A stretch of DNA of 64,000 nt from CAIXSC01 sp046349915 (GCA_046349915.1 JAXMBL010000009.1:124001-188000), one strand, 5' to 3'; shown: positions 24,071 to 33,548, counted from the first letter of the stretch. Program-made: numbers and translations. The notes: generated by a model from the letters alone, not told the origin.

Positions 24071-25682
24071 AGGCGAGACTTTGTAGTCGCTGCGCGCGGA
24101 TCTCCACCGAGTCGACTAGTTGCCGGTAATCGTCGTCGGTCGCCAGCGGATTGAGGCAGGTGAACTTCAGGCAGACTCGACCACGCACGCGAGTTTCACC
24201 CACCACCGCCTCGCCCGCTTCAAACAACTCGCGTCGCACCGCCGAATTGATCGCATCCAATTGCTGCGAGTCCAGCGAACCGCTCGTCGACGACGGCGCA
24301 TAACGAAACAACACACAACCAATCTGCGGAGGTGTGATCAATTCGAGCGTCGGCTGGGAAGCGATATAGCGGGCAGCGTTACTCGCAAGTTCCAGCGTGC
24401 GATCGATCATCTCGCTCAACCGCTTGCTCCCCAAAGACTGTAACGACGTCCATAGTTTCAGGGCGTCGAAGCGACGAGTGGTGAGGAGCGAGCGAGTCAC
24501 CAGGTCGGGCACTCCCTGTAGTTCGTGCTCCTCCGGGTTCAAGTAGTCGGCATGCATTCGCATCAGATCGAACTTGGCCACATCGCGGACCAACAGAGCG
24601 CCGCAACCAATCGGCTGCCACATCAACTTGTGAAAATCAAGACTGACCGAATCACTGGCAGCCAGTCCTCGCAAGCGTTCGCGATGTCGAGCGGAGAAGA
24701 GCAAGGCTCCGCCATACGCGGCGTCCACATGCAACCAGACGCCGGCGTCGCGAGCTATCAAGGCGATTTCATCCAAGGGATCGATGGCGCCCGCGTCGGT
24801 CGTGCCAGCGGTCGCCACTATCGCCAAAGGCAGCTCCCCTTGGCGTGCCATCGCGCGCAGCGACTCGACCAAAGCGTTAGGCGACATACGAAACTGCTCG
24901 TCGCAGGCGACTCGCACCACCGAGCGACATCCCAGCCCCAATTGCGCGGCCGATTTCTCGACGCTGAAATGCGACGCCTCCGAGCAAAGAATCCGCAGTT
25001 GTCGCGACTCTTCACCCACCCCATCGTTCCAGGCCGAACGTTGCCATCGCTGACGATAGAAGTTCTCTCTGGCGAGCAGTAGCGCCAACAGGTTCGACTG
25101 CGTCGCGCCGGGGGTGAACGTGCCGCCAGCCGTCGCCGGATAGTCGACAACGCTCCGCAAATGCTCAATCACTTGCAGCTCGACCATTGTGGCGATCGGC
25201 GCCTGGTCAAAGGAATCGAGCGAAGGATTGAGCGCGGCGACCAACAATTCGACCGCTACGGCGTCTGTCAGCGTGGGACAATGCAGGTGAGCCGCAGCTC
25301 GCGGATTGGCGATATCGATCGAGTGTTGAGCGATCACCGCAAGCCGCTCGACGAGAGTCTTGGCGGAACAAGGCGCTGATGCGTCCAACGGGAACTGAAT
25401 TTGTTTCGTCAGATCGGCCGGAGAGAGTCCGCTGTACGGTGAACTCGCCGCCGGTCGTGCCAAGAGTTGCAGGAGTTGCTGCGTGCGTTCCGCGAGTTGC
25501 TTGAGTCCCGCCCCTCCGCGTGCCATCGCGAAATCGCTGTGAGCGGGTGCGTCTTGAGCAGGACTAGCTTCAGCACGAACAGTCTCAGCGTGCTCAGTGC
25601 AAACAGGTTCGTCGCAGCCATGTTCGTCGCAAGCAGGTTCACCGCGGCTAAGCTCCTCCCGAGAAATGTCCCGCTCACGCAT
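24054..25682 (-). CDS. ddc: L-2,4-diaminobutyrate decarboxylase
   Basis: A PLP-dependent group II decarboxylase that would turn L-2,4-diaminobutyrate into 1,3-diaminopropane. Signatures: VDYPATAGGTFTPGATQSNL, WLHVDAAYGGALL, and DFHKLMWQP with the PLP lysine. About 70 extra polar residues precede the catalytic core. The start at 25682 is chosen because GGAG lies 7 bases upstream and the ATG overlaps the TGA of the aminotransferase gene by 8 bases (ATG at 25703 is the alternative). Substrate choice rests on context: the gene before it makes diaminobutyrate. In Vibrio the two activities are fused in one protein; here they are separate, overlapping genes. Confidence 0.87.
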   Translation of the reverse strand: MRERDISREELSRGEPACDEHGCDEPVCTEHAETVRAEASPAQDAPAHSDFAMARGGAGLKQLAERTQQLLQLLARPAASSPYSGLSPADLTKQIQFPLDASAPCSAKTLVERLAVIAQHSIDIANPRAAAHLHCPTLTDAVAVELLVAALNPSLDSFDQAPIATMVELQVIEHLRSVVDYPATAGGTFTPGATQSNLLALLLARENFYRQRWQRSAWNDGVGEESRQLRILCSEASHFSVEKSAAQLGLGCRSVVRVACDEQFRMSPNALVESLRAMARQGELPLAIVATAGTTDAGAIDPLDEIALIARDAGVWLHVDAAYGGALLFSARHRERLRGLAASDSVSLDFHKLMWQPIGCGALLVRDVAKFDLMRMHADYLNPEEHELQGVPDLVTRSLLTTRRFDALKLWTSLQSLGSKRLSEMIDRTLELASNAARYIASQPTLELITPPQIGCVLFRYAPSSTSGSLDSQQLDAINSAVRRELFEAGEAVVGETRVRGRVCLKFTCLNPLATDDDYRQLVDSVEIRAQRLQSLASAPTA

Positions 25683-27087
25683 GATTCGACTCCGACGATT
25701 CACTCACATCGCTGCCACCGCGAGTTTCGAGACATGCGGCCGCGACGATGCCGGCGATGGCGTCGACTTCGGCGGGAGTCACGATCAACGGCGGCAGGAA
25801 CCGCAGCACACAGCCGCCGCGACCACCTAGTTCGATCAGTAAGCCGCGTTCGAAGCAGGCTTGTTGGATCGCTCGCGCACGACGCCCATCGGCGCTCGGA
25901 CGACCCAGTCGGTCGGGCCGCTGAGGATCGACAATCTCGGCGCCAATCATTAGCCCTCGCCCACGCACATCGCCAATCCACGGAAGTTCCGCGGCAAGCG
26001 ATCGCAGACGATCCATCAGTCGCTCGCCCATCCGCTCGGCGTGCTCCGCGAGTCGTTGGGTCTGAATCTGCCGCAGGGTGGCGAGTCCCGCGGTCATCGC
26101 CATCAGGTTCCCACGAAAGGTGCCCGTATGCGCGCCGGGACGCCAAACATCGAGCGCCTCATCATACACGATGGCCGCGAGCGGCAACCCGCCGCCGATC
26201 GCTTTCGAGAGGACCACAATGTCAGGCTCGATCCCCGCACGCTCGAAGGCATACAAGGTTCCGGTTCGACCCCAGCCTGTCTGGACTTCGTCCACGATCA
26301 AAGGGATTTGGCGCTCGCGAGTGATGCGGCGGATTTCGCGCAACCAGTCGAGCGGCGCGGCAATGCATCCACCTTCCCCCTGTACCACTTCCAGGATCAT
26401 GGCGGCGGGCTGAGTCACACCACTTTCGACGTCATCCAACATCGACTCAATCTGAAACGTGGATGAGCAAGCATCATTCTCGGTACGACAGCCGCATGCA
26501 GTGTCGCGGCCAGGGGCATGGAACGGGCAACGGTAGGCATAGGGAAATGGCAGAAACTGCACGTCCGCCATCGTCCCTGTGATTGGTGTCTTGGGACCGA
26601 GGTTGCCCATGAGAGCGAGCGAACCATGAGTTTGGCCGTGGTATCCACCTTGAAATGCCAATACGGTGCGACGACCGGTTGCAATCTTCGCCAACTTGAG
26701 CGCCGCTTCCACGGCATCCGATCCACTCGGACCACAGAAATGGACCTTGGCCCTGCGCCCCATCGATTCAGGAAAACTACCTAACAGCGCCTCCACGTAC
26801 TCGTGCTTTGTCGGAGTCTGCAAATCGAGCGTCTGCATCGGCAGACCATCGCGCAAGTGCCTCTGCAACGCTTCCACCACACTGGGCGCATTGTGTCCCA
26901 ATGGCAACGCCCCCGCGCACGACAGACAGTCGATATAGCGTCGCCCATCGACGTCGGTCACCCACGCGCCCGCTGCACGGGCGATCGCAATTGGCAGTCG
27001 CCGTGGATAGGTCCGTGCATTCGATTCAACTGTCGCTTGCCGTTCCAACAAGGATCGTGCTTGCGATTCGGCGTGACTCGCTGACAT
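25675..27087 (-). CDS. dat: Diaminobutyrate-2-oxoglutarate aminotransferase
   Basis: A class III PLP aminotransferase expected to convert aspartate 4-semialdehyde plus glutamate to L-2,4-diaminobutyrate. Motifs: YIDCLSCAGALPLGHNAP, FCGPSGSDAVEAALKLAK, LIVDEVQTGWGRTG, and VLSKAIGGGLPLAAIVYD with the PLP lysine. GNLMAMTAGLATL follows. At 470 residues from ATG 27087 (GGAG 12 bases upstream) it is typical. An earlier in-frame start at 27132 is possible. A Cys-rich insertion (GRDTACGCRTENDACSSTF) is unusual but resembles Cys-containing inserts of the EctB/Dat branch. The stop overlaps the decarboxylase start. Confidence 0.88.
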   Translation of the reverse strand: MSASHAESQARSLLERQATVESNARTYPRRLPIAIARAAGAWVTDVDGRRYIDCLSCAGALPLGHNAPSVVEALQRHLRDGLPMQTLDLQTPTKHEYVEALLGSFPESMGRRAKVHFCGPSGSDAVEAALKLAKIATGRRTVLAFQGGYHGQTHGSLALMGNLGPKTPITGTMADVQFLPFPYAYRCPFHAPGRDTACGCRTENDACSSTFQIESMLDDVESGVTQPAAMILEVVQGEGGCIAAPLDWLREIRRITRERQIPLIVDEVQTGWGRTGTLYAFERAGIEPDIVVLSKAIGGGLPLAAIVYDEALDVWRPGAHTGTFRGNLMAMTAGLATLRQIQTQRLAEHAERMGERLMDRLRSLAAELPWIGDVRGRGLMIGAEIVDPQRPDRLGRPSADGRRARAIQQACFERGLLIELGGRGGCVLRFLPPLIVTPAEVDAIAGIVAAACLETRGGSDVSESSESNHA

Positions 27088-27146
27088 GGCCTGCACTCCG
27101 AAGATCTGGTTCCTACCGCCTGATCGGACCACCGCTTCGCGCTACA

Positions 27147-27569
27147 TCACCATCGCCACTCGACCATGACCAAACTGGCCATTCCCATCACGATCCCTAA
27201 ACGATTGACGAACGACAACTGCTCACCGAATACCACGAGCCCCGCGAACGCCACGATCACCACATTCAGCACCGCGAAACCGACAATCGCGCGCGATACA
27301 TCTTTGAATTGCAACGACAATCCCCAACAGGCGGCGCCCGACATGTATACGGCCATCGAAAAGGCGAACATCAGCCAGTGGGCCGAGCCCTTTTGGCGAT
27401 CCAGTCCCCATTTGCGGAACATCAAGTCCGCGGTCCCTTCCAGCAATACGGCAAGCAACAAAAAACCGTAAAAATAAAGTTCCATGCGACGTTTCCTTTT
27501 GTCGACGGTAGGTGTTTCCACTGCGGGAACCGGGGCTGCTTCGGCTAGTGAATCGGGCGGGGATATCAT
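27147..27569 (-). CDS. SMR/EamA-like small membrane transporter
   Basis: 140 residues from ATG 27569, whose ATGA overlaps the nspC stop, a sign of translational coupling. ATG 27485 with AAGGA upstream is an alternative that skips a polar 28-residue leader. Four hydrophobic segments (FYGFLLLAVLLEGTADLMF, WLMFAFSMAVYMSGAACWG, AIVGFAVLNVVIVAFAGLVV, RLGIVMGMASLVMVEW) and the acidic residue in LLEGTADLMFRKWG fit a small multidrug-resistance or half-EamA transporter. In E. coli the SMR pair MdtIJ exports spermidine, so polyamine export is a reasonable inference here. Confidence 0.75.
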   Translation of the reverse strand: MISPPDSLAEAAPVPAVETPTVDKRKRRMELYFYGFLLLAVLLEGTADLMFRKWGLDRQKGSAHWLMFAFSMAVYMSGAACWGLSLQFKDVSRAIVGFAVLNVVIVAFAGLVVFGEQLSFVNRLGIVMGMASLVMVEWRW

Positions 27570-28723
27570 GCTTGAGTCTCCGAGCGCGGTCCGGTAAGGG
27601 TCCGCGTCCCTAACGAACGCTTGAAATCTGAGTAGCTGAATTCGTTGATCAGGTCGAGCGAGCCATCGAGTCGTTGGCAATAAATCGACGGCATTCTCAG
27701 GCCATTGAACCAGTTCAGTTTGACCATCGTGTAGCCGCCCGAATCCAACACTCGCAGTCGCTGACCGACCTGCAATGGTTGCGAAAAACGTGTTCGACAA
27801 AATAGATCGCCGGCCAGACACGACGAAGCGCCAATGAAATATTCGTAGGGACCTGTCGGATCAGCGCCCGCGATCGAGGCGGGCTCGTTGAAGATCAGCG
27901 TATCGAGTCGATGAGCTTCCGTGGCGCTGTCCACAATCGCAGTCGGGATGCCGTTGTGGACGATATCCAGCACCGTGACGATCAACTCTGTAGTGCGAGT
28001 AACAATCGCCTCGCCAGGCTCCAAGTAAACCACGACCCCATGTCGATCAGAAAAATCGGACAACGTCCGCGCCAACTCTTCTAGCGGATACCCGTCGGCG
28101 GTAAACAACATCCCGCCGCCTAAACTGACCCACTCCATCTTGTCCAACGCGAATGCGAATTCGTCGGAGATTTTCGCCAACATGCGCCGCAACGCTGCCA
28201 CATCGCGGTTTTCGCAGTTGAAATGAAACATGGCCCCCGTGACTTGTTCAAGCAATTCTGGAACCAGTTCCGATCTGCGAGCGCCAAGGCGCGAGCACTC
28301 GCGAGCAGGATCAGCAAGTGTCTGGCGAGCGTAACTGATCTCGGGATTGATGCGCAGACCGACCGAGCGACAACGACGCAAGCGGCCTGCGAGCGAGCGC
28401 AATTGAAACGGTGAATTGAAGATGACCTTGTCCGCGAACTCGTCGACTGCCAGAACATCATCCGCGGAGAACCCCACGGAATACGCGTGAGTCTCCCCGC
28501 CGAGCGTTTCATGGCCCAGCCGCGCTTCATAGACGGAACTGCTGGTGGTTCCATCCAGATAGGGCCGCAAGATGTCGAAAACGCCCCACGTCGAAAAACA
28601 CTTCAGCGCAAGCACCACCTTCGCGCCCGACAGTTGGCGCAACAAGTCGACTTGACGAAGGTTGGCGAGCAGCTTCGCTTCGGAAATCACGAAGCTCGGC
28701 GTCGCCGGCGGTTCGGAGATCAT
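27566..28723 (-). CDS. nspC: Carboxynorspermidine decarboxylase
   Basis: A fold-III (alanine-racemase-type) PLP decarboxylase that removes CO2 from carboxynorspermidine (or carboxyspermidine) to give norspermidine (or spermidine). TPSFVISEAKLLANL, then VVLALKCFSTWGVF with the PLP lysine, HFNCENRD, WVSLGGG, VVYLEPGEAIV and GASSCLAGDLF are family hallmarks. 385 residues, the expected length. No clear ribosome-binding site precedes the ATG. The 190-bp gap upstream to the dehydrogenase gene shows no other gene. Confidence 0.92.
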   Translation of the reverse strand: MISEPPATPSFVISEAKLLANLRQVDLLRQLSGAKVVLALKCFSTWGVFDILRPYLDGTTSSSVYEARLGHETLGGETHAYSVGFSADDVLAVDEFADKVIFNSPFQLRSLAGRLRRCRSVGLRINPEISYARQTLADPARECSRLGARRSELVPELLEQVTGAMFHFNCENRDVAALRRMLAKISDEFAFALDKMEWVSLGGGMLFTADGYPLEELARTLSDFSDRHGVVVYLEPGEAIVTRTTELIVTVLDIVHNGIPTAIVDSATEAHRLDTLIFNEPASIAGADPTGPYEYFIGASSCLAGDLFCRTRFSQPLQVGQRLRVLDSGGYTMVKLNWFNGLRMPSIYCQRLDGSLDLINEFSYSDFKRSLGTRTLTGPRSETQA

Positions 28724-28913
28724 GGGGAGAAGACAAACGATCAGGGAAAAGGACGAGCGGCTATTGGGGGCCGAGGAAACAACAGAAAAACGCGAACGAG
28801 CGAAGAATCGATGAGCTTAACGTGAACAGCGACAGGCGAAAAACTCTCAGGCAAATCCGTCGACGCGGGGGAGCGTCAGCGAACAAGTACTATACGAATA
28901 CTTATGCGTACAA

Positions 28914-30131
28914 CTACACGGGCAACTCTTGGATCTCCCAAGTCAGTCCTAGTTTCGGCATCCATTCCAGATACGGGTCAGGATCCAATTGCTCGACATT
29001 GCGTAATCCAGGTTCGCGCCAGTGTCCGAGGAAGAACATCATGGCCCCGGTCGCGGCGGGAACTCCCGTTGTATACGAGATCGCTTGCGATTCGATTTCC
29101 TCGTAGCATTTCTTATGGTCGCACAAATTGTAAAGGAAGACCTTGCGGCGGCGTCCATCCTTCATACCTTCCACCAACGAGCCAATGCATGTCATCCCGG
29201 TGTAGTTGGCCGCCAACGAAGTCGGCTCGGGAAGCACGGCCTTGAGAACTCGCAACGGCGAAACAGTAATTCCGTCACTAGTTGTGACCGGGTGGGGCGA
29301 GAGCATTCCGACGTCGCGCAGGGCGTTGAAGTAGCCCAGATAGCGATCGCTGAATCCCATCCAGAACTCGACGTGTCGAGCGCCCATGAACTCGACTAGC
29401 GACCGGACTTCGTCGTGCGCCATCGAGTAGACTTTGTGCTTGCCTACCACCGGCAAGTCGACTTCGCGCATGCGCGAATGACAAGGCACTCGACGCCATT
29501 CACCCTCGTCCCAGTAGAAGGAGTCTCCTTGGATTTCCAAGAGGTTCGTCTCGGGGTCGAAGTTGGTGGCGAACTTACGGCCGTGATTGCCCGCGTTCAC
29601 ATCAATGACATCAATGGAATCAATCGAGTCGAACAGGTGCTTTTTTGCATAGGCGCAAAACACGCTGACAACGCCCGGGTCGAAGCCGCTACTAAGAATG
29701 CCAGGCACGCCCGCCGCCGAGAATTTGTCGCGTAACGCCCATTGCGGGTCGTAGGCTTCGGGCACCTGTTGGCCTGGACTGCAAAGATCAGTCGCCACGG
29801 AGGTATCCATGTAAGCGACACCCGCCTCGCAGCACGCTTCCATCACGGTACAGTTGATCCAGGGCGGACCGACGTTCGCGACGAGATCGGGCGCGACTTG
29901 CTTGATGAGCTGTACGAGCGCGGGAACATCGTCGGCGTCAATTGACAAGGCATTCAAGCCTCGCCGAGCATCTTTTAGATTTCCTTTTCGATGTACGCTC
30001 TCGATGATCCGCTCACACTTCGCAACCGTGCGCGAAGCAAGCGTGATTTCCCCGAATACATCGTTGTTCTGCGCGAGCTTATGGGCGAGCGCCCAGCCGA
30101 CGCCGCCCGCGCCAATCTGCAAGACTGCCAT
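28914..30131 (-). CDS. Carboxynorspermidine/carboxyspermidine dehydrogenase (saccharopine-dehydrogenase family)
   Basis: Condenses a diamine with aspartate 4-semialdehyde and reduces the product, giving carboxynorspermidine from 1,3-diaminopropane. VLQIGAGGVGWALAHKLAQN is the Rossmann NAD(P) site; DLVANVGPPWINCTVMEACC, AYMDTSVATD and ILSSGFDPGVVSVFCAYAKK are typical of this branch. 405 residues. GGAGAGGG precedes ATG 30131. It is the first gene of the operon, with nspC, the transporter, dat and ddc after it. Together they give a route from aspartate semialdehyde to norspermidine. Confidence 0.9.
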   Translation of the reverse strand: MAVLQIGAGGVGWALAHKLAQNNDVFGEITLASRTVAKCERIIESVHRKGNLKDARRGLNALSIDADDVPALVQLIKQVAPDLVANVGPPWINCTVMEACCEAGVAYMDTSVATDLCSPGQQVPEAYDPQWALRDKFSAAGVPGILSSGFDPGVVSVFCAYAKKHLFDSIDSIDVIDVNAGNHGRKFATNFDPETNLLEIQGDSFYWDEGEWRRVPCHSRMREVDLPVVGKHKVYSMAHDEVRSLVEFMGARHVEFWMGFSDRYLGYFNALRDVGMLSPHPVTTSDGITVSPLRVLKAVLPEPTSLAANYTGMTCIGSLVEGMKDGRRRKVFLYNLCDHKKCYEEIESQAISYTTGVPAATGAMMFFLGHWREPGLRNVEQLDPDPYLEWMPKLGLTWEIQELPV

Positions 30132-30182
30132 GCCAAGCCCTCTCCAACAAACGCCTATGACCTGGACTTTTCAACAGGGCGT

Positions 30183-30212
30183 AGTCTAGAGCAGCCTCAA
30201 GTGCGAATTCAA
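30183..30212 (-). promoter_or_regulatory. Possible promoter of the norspermidine operon
   Basis: On the minus strand TTGAAT and TAGACT are 18 bases apart, about 50 bases before the start codon at 30131. The rest of the gap up to 30427 has one inverted repeat, CGGAATTC-TTGC-GAATTCCG near 30390-30410, and no gene. Confidence 0.35.
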
Positions 30213-30427
30213 ACAGTTCTGTAGAAATACCGCTTGTTCCAAAGGCCAATTGCGAAGAGCAACTCGGAATGACCAGCAAAGGCGGTCAAGTCGCGGGAAG
30301 TCGTCACCACTTTTGGGTGAGTGCTTTGCAGGCAGAAAGAGTTGACATGACTCACACAAGCCATGGAGGAAACACCGCAAAGGATCGGAATTCTTGCGAA
30401 TTCCGCTACAAGGAAGCGCGGTTAACT

Positions 30428-31882
30428 TTACGAGCCGAGCTGACTCAATTCTTGTTTGCAGCGTAACTGAGCTGTCAGTTGCCGAATGGTTCGCTGATAT
30501 TCGGCAATCTGCAATTGAACCTCATAGTGTCGTCGCTGCTGCTCACGTTCGCGAGCGTCCAGTTCCTGCTGCTTCTTCAACAATTGGATCTGCTGGATTT
30601 CCAATTCCTCGTGCCGCCGCATGACCCACGCCTGTACCTCTTCTCGCTGGCGTCGCAATTGCTTGTGTCGATCATCCAAGCGAGCGATTAATTGCCGCAC
30701 TTCGTCTCGCTGTTGAGCCAGTTCCATGGCCGCGCCATGGAATTGATCGGCCAACTTTCGGCGAAGTGAAGCGATGGACTCAACCAGTCGAGGCGTCTCC
30801 ATCCGACTGGCCAACTGCGACCAAAGCTGCTCACAGGCCAGTCGCATCTCCAGCGCTTCTTGATTGCGAGCCGCCACTTCGCTGCGCATTTGGTCAAGCG
30901 CGGTGCGCTCGCGGTCCAAGTCCTCCTCGCGACGACGCAACCGATTGGCGAACTCTAAAAGTTCCGCTTCCCGCTGCCGCAGGCGTGCCTCGGAACGCTG
31001 ACGTTCCGCCTCCGCGATTTGCTCGTCGAATTCTGGCACCGCCATCGCTACCACGGGCGGCTGGTTGGCAAGTTCCGCCTCGCGGCGATCCAACGCACGC
31101 TGGCGACGACGCAGTTCGCGATGTCGCGACTTCAAGTGAAGAACGAGTTGCCGGGCGTGCGTCTGCAACGGGTCATCGCCAGTCGGAGCCGCGGCGACGT
31201 TTGGAGCGGCGACGTTTGGGGCGGCGACGTTTGGGGCGGCGGCAAACTCGCGTGTTTGGGAACGTGCCACTTCCTGGGTTGGACCAGCAGACGCGACGTG
31301 AGAAACAGGTATCGTTGTGGGCGGTGAGTTTCGCGACTCGTCACCCAACGCCGACGGCGGAGCATCGTTTTGGGGCCGAGGATGGATCGCAAAGTGAGGA
31401 GCTGGCGTCCGCATGCGAGGCTCGCCTCGGGCCTCACTCGCACTTTCCTTCGGCGATTCAACTCGCCTCGCCTGGTAGGTTTCGCGCGGGCCTGAGTTTG
31501 TGCCGGTGAGATAGCTCAATGCGGGCATAACGTCCGACGACGCCGTCTCGGACAACTGGGCCGCCACGGGTATCGCCGCGACCGGAACAGCCTTAATGGG
31601 CGCCGCAGTTGACGACGCGGCCAACGGCAACGGGTTATCGGGCCGATTCGGCGGCGTGTAGGTCGGACCGGAAGGCCCCCCTCGAGGCGGCGAATTTGGC
31701 GACGAATCGGGTAGTGGTTCCGAGGTGGAATCTATTTTGTCAGAAGGGTTTACAGCGACTGCCGGCTTACCGATCCAGTGTGGCCCCTGCCCTGGCTCCG
31801 GGCGATCCAAGCGCACGAAATAGACCCGGCGGCCAGAGCGCTGCTCTGATTGGTCGTCATTGGGCTTGGGTAAGTTGGTCAT
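30428..31882 (-). CDS. Coiled-coil protein with Pro/Ala-rich N-terminal half
   Basis: 484 residues from ATG 31882; an upstream extension to 32020 has no support. Residues 1-240 are rich in Pro, Ala and Ser and probably disordered, including three direct repeats of AAPNV encoded by a DNA tandem repeat at about 31190-31240. Residues about 250-484 are almost pure coiled coil (RHRELRRRQRALDRREAELA, RQREAELLEFANRLRRREED, QLLKKQQELDAREREQQRRH). No signal peptide, so probably a cytoplasmic scaffold or filament-like protein. No family assigned. Confidence 0.75.
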   Translation of the reverse strand: MTNLPKPNDDQSEQRSGRRVYFVRLDRPEPGQGPHWIGKPAVAVNPSDKIDSTSEPLPDSSPNSPPRGGPSGPTYTPPNRPDNPLPLAASSTAAPIKAVPVAAIPVAAQLSETASSDVMPALSYLTGTNSGPRETYQARRVESPKESASEARGEPRMRTPAPHFAIHPRPQNDAPPSALGDESRNSPPTTIPVSHVASAGPTQEVARSQTREFAAAPNVAAPNVAAPNVAAAPTGDDPLQTHARQLVLHLKSRHRELRRRQRALDRREAELANQPPVVAMAVPEFDEQIAEAERQRSEARLRQREAELLEFANRLRRREEDLDRERTALDQMRSEVAARNQEALEMRLACEQLWSQLASRMETPRLVESIASLRRKLADQFHGAAMELAQQRDEVRQLIARLDDRHKQLRRQREEVQAWVMRRHEELEIQQIQLLKKQQELDAREREQQRRHYEVQLQIAEYQRTIRQLTAQLRCKQELSQLGS

Positions 31883-32083
31883 CGTCAACCGATCCGTCGG
31901 GATATCCAGCAAGATCCCTTCACTTTGCCATTTATCGGCCCCTTTCGCCCATAAACTCCAACCGATCCCGACGGCAGGTCCCCTGCCGCGACTTGTGTGG
32001 CCCCCTACCTCGTGAGACAATCCCTGCGTGTTTCATCCTTTATTGATCATGGGTTGAGTGGGTTACGAGGAGCTCGGGAGAAG

Positions 32084-32371
32084 ATGAAGATCGAACCGAT
32101 CGGAGACAATGTAGTGATCAAGCGCGTCGAGCCCGAGCAGCGCACGGCAGGAGGCATCGTGCTGCCCGATTCGGCTCGCGAACGCCCTAAACAGGGTCGA
32201 GTGCTTTCGGTGGGAGACGGTCGACGGCTGAAAAATGGCGCCCGAGTGCCCCATCTCGTCCGCGAAGGAGATCGCGTCCTCTTTTCGGCTTACGCTGGCA
32301 CCGCTGTAGTAGTCGAAAACGAGGAACTGCTTATTATGAGTGAAGATGAAATTCTAGCGATTCTGGAGTAA
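32084..32371 (+). CDS. groES: Co-chaperonin GroES
   Basis: 95 residues, the lid of the GroEL folding chamber. MKIEPIGDNVVIKRVEPEQR, then TAGGIVLPDSARERPKQGRV and the C-terminal VENEELLIMSEDEILAILE match the family. The mobile loop region (EQRTAGGIVLPDSA) is intact. The start at 32084 follows GGGAG closely. No groEL is next to it: the following gene is unrelated, so it is probably one of several GroES copies. Confidence 0.95.
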   Translation: MKIEPIGDNVVIKRVEPEQRTAGGIVLPDSARERPKQGRVLSVGDGRRLKNGARVPHLVREGDRVLFSAYAGTAVVVENEELLIMSEDEILAILE

Positions 32372-32375
32372 TGCG

Positions 32376-33524
32376 ATGGTCACGCGGCGACAGGCGGTGA
32401 TAGCAGGCGGAGCGGCGTTGTTCTTTTCCGGAACGGGCATGACCGCAGCGTTTGTGCGGGGCGACGAACAAGCGTCCCCAGCGGCGACGAGCGGTTCCAA
32501 CGCCGGCCGCGACTATGAGCGAATGGTCAGCAAGGCCATTGAATATCTGCGAGTCAAAGGGCAAGCGACCGACGGATCATTTTCTTCCCAAGCTGGACCG
32601 GGCGTCACCGCCTTGGTCGTTACCGCCCTGCTCCGCCATGGTCGTTCGCCCGACGATCCCTTCATCGCCAAGAGCCTCAAGTACATCGAGCAATTCATCG
32701 ATTCTGATGGAGGCTTGAACAAACCGGGCGGAAAGTACCGCAACTACGAAACTTGCCTCGCCATTCTTGCCTTCAAGGAAGCAAACAAGGGTGGACGATA
32801 CGATGCGTTACTGAAAAAAGCGGATGGCTACGTAAAGTCCGAACAATGGGATGAAGGGGAAGGCAAGGACAAGTCAGACCCCACCTACGGTGGATCGGGA
32901 TACGGCAGCAAGTCGCGCCCCGACCTGTCGAACACGTCGTTCTTGGTCGAGGCATTAAAAGCGACAGGGAATAAAGAAGATAGCGAAGCAATTCAGCGAG
33001 CGCTCGTGTTCATCTCCCGCTGCCAGAACCTCGAATCCGAGCATAACACGACTCCGTTCGCCGCGAAGAATCCGGATGGAGGCTTTTACTACACGCCGGC
33101 CGCAGGCGGTGAGAGCATGGCCGGCAAGACCGATGCCGGCGGACTTCGCAGTTACGGCTCCATGACCTACGCCGGCCTGAAAAGCATGATTTATGCGGGC
33201 GTGGGACCAGAGGATCCGCGAGTGAAGGCGGCTGTCCAATGGATTCAAAAGAACTACGACGTTCGCTCGAATCCCGGCATGGGCGATGTGGGCCTCTTCT
33301 ACTATTACCACACCTTCTCCAAGGCGCTCGACGCCATCGGCCAGACTAAGTTCAAGGACGCTCAAGGAGTGGAGCACGATTGGAAGGCCGAGCTGCGAGC
33401 GGAGCTGGCAAAACTCCAACGCGAGGATGGAGCCTGGGTTAACAAAGCGTCGCGCTGGATGGAAGGTGACGCCAATTTGGTCACCGCCTACGCTTTGCTC
33501 GCGCTGGCGTACGCCAAGCCCTAG
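32376..33524 (+). CDS. Exported prenyltransferase/squalene-cyclase-repeat protein
   Basis: 382 residues. The start MVTRRQAVIAGGAALFFSGT has a twin-arginine-like RR and a hydrophobic stretch, so the protein is probably exported, perhaps by Tat. The rest has alpha/alpha-toroid repeats as in prenyltransferase beta subunits and squalene cyclases: DGSFSSQAGPGVTALVVTAL, DSDGGLNKPGGKYRNYETCL, SYGSMTYAGLKSMIYAGV, DGAWVNKASRWMEGDANLVT. Such secreted planctomycete proteins lack a proven substrate; the catalytic DxDD motif of cyclases is not seen. It lies 4 bases after groES, so is probably cotranscribed. Confidence 0.83.
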   Translation: MVTRRQAVIAGGAALFFSGTGMTAAFVRGDEQASPAATSGSNAGRDYERMVSKAIEYLRVKGQATDGSFSSQAGPGVTALVVTALLRHGRSPDDPFIAKSLKYIEQFIDSDGGLNKPGGKYRNYETCLAILAFKEANKGGRYDALLKKADGYVKSEQWDEGEGKDKSDPTYGGSGYGSKSRPDLSNTSFLVEALKATGNKEDSEAIQRALVFISRCQNLESEHNTTPFAAKNPDGGFYYTPAAGGESMAGKTDAGGLRSYGSMTYAGLKSMIYAGVGPEDPRVKAAVQWIQKNYDVRSNPGMGDVGLFYYYHTFSKALDAIGQTKFKDAQGVEHDWKAELRAELAKLQREDGAWVNKASRWMEGDANLVTAYALLALAYAKP

Positions 33525-33548
33525 TGCTTAGGCACATCAAGAAACAAA

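Noticed and set aside
28841..28870. ACTCTCAGGCAAA on the plus strand, like the end of a glycine riboswitch
   Set aside because: No matching upstream aptamer half was found and no plus-strand gene follows; the nearby genes are on the minus strand.
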